Source: Lihuaxuella thermophila
GTDB taxonomy: Bacteria; Bacillota; Bacilli; Thermoactinomycetales; Thermoactinomycetaceae
NCBI RefSeq assembly: GCF_900110165.1
Contig: NZ_FOCQ01000001.1
Location: forward strand, 186,001 to 250,000
Direction: 5' to 3'
DNA length: 64,000 nt
Made by a program: the position numbers and the translations under genes. Position 1 is the stretch's first letter. The number at the start of each line of letters is the position of its first letter. The notes below the pieces were generated by a model. It did no database searches, was not told the DNA's origin, and was given only the letters and a program-made list of their open reading frames with translations. Below, in pieces: positions 58,847 to 64,000 of the stretch.

Positions 58847-59034
58847 CTTTTCGCCTCCCAATTAAAGAAACTCATCATCATTCTTGCTTCAAATATTTCA
58901 TACTGAAGGATGAAAAACTCTTTTGTACACTCTGAGAATTCCTCACTTTCCCCAAGCTTACCAAAACATTGCGCCAATTTGAAGTGCGCCAGATGAGAAA
59001 GGGATGGGAGGAGGTTACAATAACTGGAACGCAC
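58843..59034 (-). pseudogene. Possible C-terminal remnant of a TPR-type regulator
   Basis: The frame contains LSHLAHFKLAQCFGKLGESEEFSECTKEFFILQYEIFEARMM, like the end of TPR proteins of Bacillota, but there is no plausible N-terminus or ribosome binding site. The small membrane-protein gene starts within it. Confidence 0.35.
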
Positions 59035-59244
59035 TCAATCTAGAAACGAGTTCGTATTGTATGATGCGCGTTTTCAGAGTTTATCAATGGTTTACTGGGA
59101 TAGAACAGACGATTGAAACCAGGCATTGGCCTTGCAGTCGCTATGGAGAGCAAACCAGCCTCTCCTTTCTACATCCTAAGGGGTCGCGCCGTTACTTTAA
59201 ATATAGCAAGAAAATATACTATTTTTAGAAAGGAGGTCGATGGA

Positions 59245-59886
59245 TTGAATAACCATAAGGAGAGAAAAAAACGATTGGCCCCATCGAAAGATTGTCATTC
59301 ACGCCGCCGCTCGCGCAAATGTGACCGCCGTAAGGATTGTCATCTGCGCCGTCGGTTGCGCAAATGCCGCCGGAAGCCCCCAACTCCTCCACTTATTGAA
59401 GAGCGTGGATTGCTGACTGAATTTACAGCTGACCAGCCTGCTACACAAGGTGAAACAGTTAGCATTACCATTCCGGGCAGACCCCCAGGCGACCCACTTC
59501 CGCCTCCCTTAACGATCGCTCGTGTCAGACTGAATATGGATGATATTTCTGACCGGTTTTTTTTAACCGGGACAGTAGGCTGGCAGGCAATTGAAGGTGT
59601 TCCTGGTGTAAGGTTCTCGATTTTTCGTACCCGATTAGATACCGGATCAGAGGAAGAAATATTTTCAATCATCGATTCGGCTGAAGCCGATGGTGGAGAC
59701 AGTTTTGCCGCCACTAGTTTTACATTTGTAGATGAACAACCGATTGTCAGTCGAGGAGAACAATTGATTGAGTACACGTTAAGAGTCGTACTGCTAACTC
59801 CGTCCACTGTTACGAATGCTCAAGTAATTGGGCCCATCATTCTTACGGCTGCCGAAATGGAAGCGAACAAACCCAGAAGTTGCTGA
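59245..59886 (+). CDS. Hypothetical protein with Cys/Arg repeat head, possibly spore surface
   Basis: The 213-residue protein begins with a duplicated Cys/Arg-rich unit (KDCHSRRRSRKCDRR and KDCHLRRRLRKCRRK, residues ~15-48), then a beta-rich domain (FTADQPATQGETVSITIPGRPPGD.. ..ARVRLNMDDISDRFFLTGTVGW.. ..IEYTLRVVLLTPSTVTNAQVIGPIILTA). It lacks a signal peptide. A crosslinked coat or exosporium protein would look like this, but that is a guess. TTG 59245 follows AAAGGAGG. Confidence 0.6.
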   Translation: MNNHKERKKRLAPSKDCHSRRRSRKCDRRKDCHLRRRLRKCRRKPPTPPLIEERGLLTEFTADQPATQGETVSITIPGRPPGDPLPPPLTIARVRLNMDDISDRFFLTGTVGWQAIEGVPGVRFSIFRTRLDTGSEEEIFSIIDSAEADGGDSFAATSFTFVDEQPIVSRGEQLIEYTLRVVLLTPSTVTNAQVIGPIILTAAEMEANKPRSC

Positions 59887-60262
59887 TAAGGGGTTCAACT
59901 TCAACCGTTCGCCGCATGAGCTGCGTCGCTTTTGTGCACCTGGTCAAGGGAGGGGAAGGGACGACGTACTCATTCAGCCTTATTCCGACATGCAGGCCGT
60001 CAGCCGCTTGTAGAGACCCGGGCGAATAGTAGTCGTCCCTGAATTTCCTGTAACATTTGACTTGAGCTTTTAGGTATACAGCCTCAAGTCGTTTTTCATT
60101 TATTGGACATCAAACAAGGGATGATCGTCTGAGAAAATCGCTCCTGCAGGAAGAAGGAGGGGTTTCTTCTTTGTTGAAGAAGAAGTATGCTAGTTTTGAA
60201 AAATATTATCGATTTTCATGTTCATTGACTCTATTCGGCGCCCAAAAAAGGAGGGAACGGGA
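59887..60262. other. Gene-free stretch before the aldehyde dehydrogenase gene
   Basis: It holds a terminator at 60059-60096 (GACTTGAG/CTCAAGTC plus T run). Between that and the next start nothing clear is seen besides an A/T-rich presumed promoter region (60170-60220). Confidence 0.4.
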
Positions 60263-61633
60263 GTGCAGGAAGTGACAGGCATTGTTCAGGCGCAAAAGCA
60301 GTTTTTTTATACGGGAAAAACAAGGGAACTGGCTTTTCGGATGAGCAGTCTGGAGAAGTTGCGGGATGCGGTGAAACGATATGAACCGGATATCATGACC
60401 GCGTTAAAAAAGGATCTCAACAAATCGGAGGCCGAATCCTATATCACTGAGATTGGCTTTGTGTTACAAGAGATTAAATATGTGATGAAACATTTAAATG
60501 AATGGGTGAAGCCGAAAAAAGTGAAATCCCCGCTTACCCACTTCGGCTCGAGAAGCATGATATACCCCGATCCGTACGGTGTCACCCTGATTATCTCTCC
60601 GTGGAATTATCCCTTTCAATTATCGGTGGCACCGCTGATAGGGGCGATCGCCGCGGGCAACTGCGCGGTAATCAAACCGTCGGAGTATGCCCCCCACGTT
60701 TCCAAACTCCTGGTTCAGATGTTGGAGGGAATTTTTGAGCAAGAGTATGTGACCGTGGTGGAAGGTGCGGCAGAAGTGAGTGAGGCGCTTTTGAAGGAGC
60801 CGTTTGATTATATTTTCTTCACAGGGAGCGTTCCTGTGGGGAAAAAGATTATGGAAGCCGCGTCCAAGACACTGACCCCGGTCACGCTGGAGCTGGGCGG
60901 AAAAAGCCCCGCGATCGTCGACAAGGACGCCAACTTGGACCTGGCGGCCAAGCGGCTGGTCTGGGGAAAGTGTATCAATGCCGGGCAAACGTGTGTCGCT
61001 CCGGATTATTTGCTGGTTCATGAAGAGGTGAAGAATGGGCTCCTGGAAAAAATGAAGGAGGCGATACGGGAGTTTTACGGAGAAGATCCATTGCAAAATC
61101 CCGGGTATGCGAAGATCATCAGTGACCGGCATTTTTCCCGGTTGGCGGAGTTTTTGAAAGACGGAAAGATCATCATCGGCGGGGAGACGGACCCGGAAAA
61201 GCGATTGATCGCTCCCACGCTGTTGGATGAGGTGGACTGGAACTCCCGCGTCATGGCGGAAGAGATCTTCGGGCCCATCCTGCCTGTGCTCACCTTCTCC
61301 GAACTTTCCGATGTGATCACTAAAGTCAGAGAGATGCCCAAACCGTTGGCCCTGTACTTTTTCTCGGAAAATGAGAAGAAACAGGAGGAAATCATCGCCT
61401 CGATTCCCTTCGGGGGCGGCTGCATCAATGATACGCTGATTCATCTGGCGACGCCTTATTTGCCGTTTGGGGGCGTGGGTACGAGCGGGATCGGCAGTTA
61501 TCACGGGCAATACAGCTTTGAGTGTTTTTCTCATCAGAAGAGCATTGTCAAACAGACGACCCGTTTTGACTTGCCTGTTCGTTATCCTTCCTTTAAAAAC
61601 GGCTTGAAAATGATCAAAAAACTGATGAATTGA
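60263..61633 (+). CDS. Class 3 aldehyde dehydrogenase (YwdH-like)
   Basis: The 456-residue NAD(P)-dependent enzyme has ISPWNYPF (Asn of the active site), FFTGSVPVGKKIMEAASKTLTPVTLELGGKSP (NAD loop and general-base Glu) and INAGQTCVAPDY with catalytic Cys. Size and ending (FGGVGTSGIGSYHGQYSFECFSHQKS) fit ALDH3-type enzymes that oxidise fatty or aromatic aldehydes. GTG 60263 follows AAAAGGAGGG; a longer frame to 60218 exists. Confidence 0.92.
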   Translation: MQEVTGIVQAQKQFFYTGKTRELAFRMSSLEKLRDAVKRYEPDIMTALKKDLNKSEAESYITEIGFVLQEIKYVMKHLNEWVKPKKVKSPLTHFGSRSMIYPDPYGVTLIISPWNYPFQLSVAPLIGAIAAGNCAVIKPSEYAPHVSKLLVQMLEGIFEQEYVTVVEGAAEVSEALLKEPFDYIFFTGSVPVGKKIMEAASKTLTPVTLELGGKSPAIVDKDANLDLAAKRLVWGKCINAGQTCVAPDYLLVHEEVKNGLLEKMKEAIREFYGEDPLQNPGYAKIISDRHFSRLAEFLKDGKIIIGGETDPEKRLIAPTLLDEVDWNSRVMAEEIFGPILPVLTFSELSDVITKVREMPKPLALYFFSENEKKQEEIIASIPFGGGCINDTLIHLATPYLPFGGVGTSGIGSYHGQYSFECFSHQKSIVKQTTRFDLPVRYPSFKNGLKMIKKLMN

Positions 61634-61635
61634 CG

Positions 61636-61668
61636 AAAAACCCCCCTGGCTTCGCGCGAGGGGGGTGC
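61636..61668 (-). terminator. Terminator downstream of the sulfurtransferase gene
   Basis: CCCCCC pairs with GGGGGG around a 13-base loop. The A run on the left gives a U-tail for the minus-strand transcript. Confidence 0.6.
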
Positions 61669-61685
61669 CTGACGAGACGGGAGCA

Positions 61686-62525
61686 TCACTCTTCTTTCCC
61701 GCGGGCGATGGGATTTTCCCTGTATGAAATCCAGTCGCTCCAACTGCCGGGATACAATTTAACATTCCGGTACCCGGCTTCACAGAGGGCCAGCACGTTG
61801 GGGGTGGCGGTGACGCCGGAACCGCAGTAGACGATAATCTCATTCGCGGGAGGGAACTTGCCAAAGAGTTGCCGCAGCTCTTCCGGTGTTTTCCACCCTC
61901 CCTGTTCATTATGCACGTCTTTCCAAAATGAATGTTTCGCCCCCGGGATGTGTCCCGCTACCGGATCGATCGGTTCTTCTTCCCCGAGGTATCTTTTTTC
62001 TTCTCGCGAATCGAGGAGCAGTGTCTCCTTTTGATGCAGCTTTTGCTTGACTTCGTTCATGTCGGCCATCATCCGGGGCTGTGTGCGGGGGATAAAGGTT
62101 CGCGGTTCAGCAGAAGGAAGTTCCGCGGTCACCGGATAGCCCTGCTCCCGCCAACGGCTGAATGTCCCGTTCATCACACTGACCTGTTCATGTCCAAGAT
62201 AGGTGAGCAGCCACCACAAACGGGAAGCCATCGCTCCGCCTTGATCATCATAAGCCACGACATGGACGTTTTCGTCGATACCGATCTTCCCCAGTTTGCC
62301 GGCCAAAATCTGTATGTCCGGCAAGGGATGTCTGCCGCCGTGTTCCCGGACAGGGCCGGATAAGTCTTTTTCCAGATCGAGGTAAAAGGCTCCCGGCAAA
62401 TGGCTGTGCAGGTAAGCTTTCTTCCCCGCGTCCGGCTGGCCAAGGGTGAAGCGGCAATCGACGAGCACCAGGCCGGGTTGATCCAGGTGATTGGCTACCC
62501 AGTCCATGCTGACGATTCGGTTCAT
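61686..62525 (-). CDS. Two-domain sulfurtransferase (rhodanese-like)
   Basis: The 279-residue enzyme has an inactive N-terminal rhodanese domain (VLVDCRFTLGQPDAGKKAYLHSHLPGAFYLDLEKDLSG) and a C-terminal catalytic one with the active loop IVYCGSGVTATPNVLAL (Cys about residue 238) after HIPGAKHSFWKDV. It moves sulfane sulfur from thiosulfate or 3-mercaptopyruvate to an acceptor. The loop CGSGVTA matches 3-mercaptopyruvate/thiosulfate sulfurtransferases of Bacillota. Confidence 0.92.
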   Translation of the reverse strand: MNRIVSMDWVANHLDQPGLVLVDCRFTLGQPDAGKKAYLHSHLPGAFYLDLEKDLSGPVREHGGRHPLPDIQILAGKLGKIGIDENVHVVAYDDQGGAMASRLWWLLTYLGHEQVSVMNGTFSRWREQGYPVTAELPSAEPRTFIPRTQPRMMADMNEVKQKLHQKETLLLDSREEKRYLGEEEPIDPVAGHIPGAKHSFWKDVHNEQGGWKTPEELRQLFGKFPPANEIIVYCGSGVTATPNVLALCEAGYRNVKLYPGSWSDWISYRENPIARGKEE

Positions 62526-62543
62526 TCCTCATTCACATCCTTT

Positions 62544-63416
62544 TTATTTTTTATGAATATATTCGGCGACAAATGATTCGCCGTTCCGGTAAAAGCGGGG
62601 ATCGAAAATTCCCAGCCGCTCCTCATCATCCACGACCACGACAAACGGCGACCACTGCAACAGGACTTTCGCACGGGGATTTTGATTCAACAGCGGCTTT
62701 AAATCACTGTCCTCACTGGAAACCAGCGTTGCTTGTTGTTTCGGTTCGGACCAGACCGAGTCCCGGTAGATTTCAACCCGGTTTCCCTTTTTGCCGATCA
62801 CCTGGAATTGCCACGGAACAAAGGTCGCGGCCAATTCCGTCCGGTCAAAGCGCTCCTTGGCCTCATGTTCCACCCAAAAACCTTGCAGGGTCTGAAGCGA
62901 AAAATGAATCAACATGGCCAGGGCGATCCAGCGATAAACCTTGAAGCCAGGGAGTGACTTTTTTATTTTGGAAACGATGAATCCGGTCAGGAAAATGGCC
63001 CAGAATACAAAGTCGATGATGGGGATGGTGCCAAACGTGATGCGTACCGAGGAAAAAGGTTCAAAATAGCCCGTTCCCCAGGCGTTGAACAGATCAATTG
63101 TATCATGGATGAAGACAGCGAGCATGGCCAGATAAAAGATTTTCCGGTCTCTGACTTTAAACAGCCACCGGCACAGCCCGTAAATGAGCAGGGCCCAAAA
63201 AGGAACGAGAAACACCGAATGCGTCAGGCCCCGGTGCCACATTTGTTCCATCATTCTGCCCGTTTCCGTCAGCTGGGATAGCACATCGATGTCCGGAATC
63301 TGGCTTCCGACCATTGCCGTCACCAACAAGCTCCGTTTCATATTTACCGGCATCTCTTCTTTTTTGGATGCCCTGTATAAAGTGTAGCCAAACAAGCCGT
63401 GTGTTAGGGTATCCAT
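62544..63416 (-). CDS. Membrane-bound metal-dependent hydrolase (DUF457/YdjM family)
   Basis: The 290-residue protein starts MDTLTHGLFGYTLYRA with the family His and continues QIPDIDVLSQL and WHRGLTHSVFLVPFWALLIYG (conserved H-R-G-x-T-H-S). About five membrane helices follow, then a soluble C-terminal domain. It resembles B. subtilis YfhP. Substrate unknown. It lies 18 bases upstream of the sulfurtransferase gene on the same strand. Confidence 0.85.
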   Translation of the reverse strand: MDTLTHGLFGYTLYRASKKEEMPVNMKRSLLVTAMVGSQIPDIDVLSQLTETGRMMEQMWHRGLTHSVFLVPFWALLIYGLCRWLFKVRDRKIFYLAMLAVFIHDTIDLFNAWGTGYFEPFSSVRITFGTIPIIDFVFWAIFLTGFIVSKIKKSLPGFKVYRWIALAMLIHFSLQTLQGFWVEHEAKERFDRTELAATFVPWQFQVIGKKGNRVEIYRDSVWSEPKQQATLVSSEDSDLKPLLNQNPRAKVLLQWSPFVVVVDDEERLGIFDPRFYRNGESFVAEYIHKK

Positions 63417-63595
63417 TTTCGTTCACGCTCTCTTTTTTGCTGGGTGTTATTTGCGGCTACCCTCTATTTTAACAAATCTTTTTGAATCGAGAACAAGCGG
63501 TCTTTTTATTTTGTTTCTTTTGAACGGTGGTTTTTATTCATTTCTCATGTAAAATATGATTAAATTTGAAAGTTGGAAAAAGAAGGAGGATGGAA

Positions 63596-64000
63596 GTGTC
63601 TTTTTTTCTATTTTTAATGATCATCGGCTTGGCGATCGGATGGAGTAATTCCCGCAGGGAAACAAAGAAATTGAAGCGCCAGCTGTCAGAACTGCAAGCT
63701 TCTGTGACCCGTTTGGTTCAGCGGATCGAAGCCCTGGAAACCAGGATGGACCCGGGAGCTTCGGATGAGCCGCCGGCTGCTGCGCCGGAAAGAGAGGAGG
63801 AGTTCCGGGAGATCCGGATGGAGCCCGAAGTGGAAACGGAGTCTCAACCGAAAGAATCTGTTTCTCCCCCCATTCCTGTCCGGGTTACGGAAGGGGTTGC
63901 AGATTCCCCTATGGGCCGTTCACCTGAACCGGAGTCAGTTCCGGAGGCAGAATCCGGCCGGCTGAGCCGGCGTTCACGCCTGGAATGGGAACTGTTAATC
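63596..64000 (+). CDS. N-terminus of a membrane-anchored protein (partial)
   Basis: GTG 63596 follows AAGGAGGA. The first helix (FFLFLMIIGLAIGWSNS) is followed by a short coiled coil (LKRQLSELQASVTRLVQRIEALETRM) and a long Pro/Glu-rich acidic linker; the frame is open to the window edge. This head resembles DUF2339 multi-helix membrane proteins, but the diagnostic part lies outside. Confidence 0.55.
   Translation, partial: MSFFLFLMIIGLAIGWSNSRRETKKLKRQLSELQASVTRLVQRIEALETRMDPGASDEPPAAAPEREEEFREIRMEPEVETESQPKESVSPPIPVRVTEGVADSPMGRSPEPESVPEAESGRLSRRSRLEWELLI

Noticed and set aside
60620..61909. 429-codon minus-strand frame opposite the aldehyde dehydrogenase gene
   Set aside because: Shadow of a gene with all catalytic motifs intact.

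Overview
The window comes from an endospore-forming member of the Bacillota (Firmicutes). It carries the spore genes cotJABC, spoVAC-spoVAD, one alpha/beta-type and one gamma-type small acid-soluble spore protein (SASP), and several coat-like proteins. The moderate GC content, a minD-minE pair without minC, several subtilases, and the ylbF/ylbG and yugN-like genes suggest Thermoactinomycetaceae or a close relative; this family-level placement is an inference. No rRNA, tRNA, CRISPR array or insertion sequence was recognised.

The main discovery is at about 28.07-43.72 kb. The spore-coat manganese-catalase-like gene cotJC is split. Its first 77 codons (43719-43949, minus strand) follow cotJA and cotJB. 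Its last 112 codons (27732-28070, minus strand) lie 15.6 kb away, with a large serine recombinase gene immediately next to them inside the intervening DNA. Both junctions share the 6-bp core ATAAAT (cotJ strand). Crossing over there rejoins the gene in frame (..MVYK + LTKDATPEQ..) to give a 189-residue CotJC. The released 15,648-bp circle would carry a 54-bp attP with near-perfect 26-bp inverted arms around a central AA dinucleotide. This is the architecture of sporulation-specific intervening elements such as skin in sigK and SP-beta in spsM. The recombinase and cotJA each have a plausible sigma-E promoter, so excision and coat expression could be co-timed in the mother cell.

The element has no recognisable phage structural genes. 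It carries a c-di-AMP (ydaO-type) riboswitch with a terminator upstream of a PEP-synthase/rifampin-phosphotransferase-like gene, a MerR/TipAS regulator, three VOC proteins, an AHSA1-domain gene beside a frameshifted ArsR gene, an amine oxidase, an AraC-like regulator with a damaged start, GIY-YIG and DUF2087 proteins, an MBL hydrolase and a Gln-rich protein.

Left flank (0-27.7 kb): the tail of a probable methyltransferase, a Ca2+/H+ exchanger, NYN and Asp23 proteins (the latter behind a long structured leader), an M20 peptidase, CBS and cupin proteins, spoVAC-spoVAD with a GDSL hydrolase, HAD and SPFH proteins, a subtilase, CNNM and MgtE Mg transport proteins, an XPB-like helicase with its partner, ylbF/ylbG, MFS, minD-minE and several small helical proteins. 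Right flank (44-64 kb): the alpha/beta SASP, an acyl-CoA synthetase, two convergent subtilases, a class B PBP, DUF502, the gamma SASP, psd, a rhomboid protease, MFS, a gamma-glutamylcyclotransferase-like protein, a coiled-coil repeat protein, a possible spore-surface protein, aldehyde dehydrogenase, sulfurtransferase, a DUF457-like membrane hydrolase and the start of a membrane protein.
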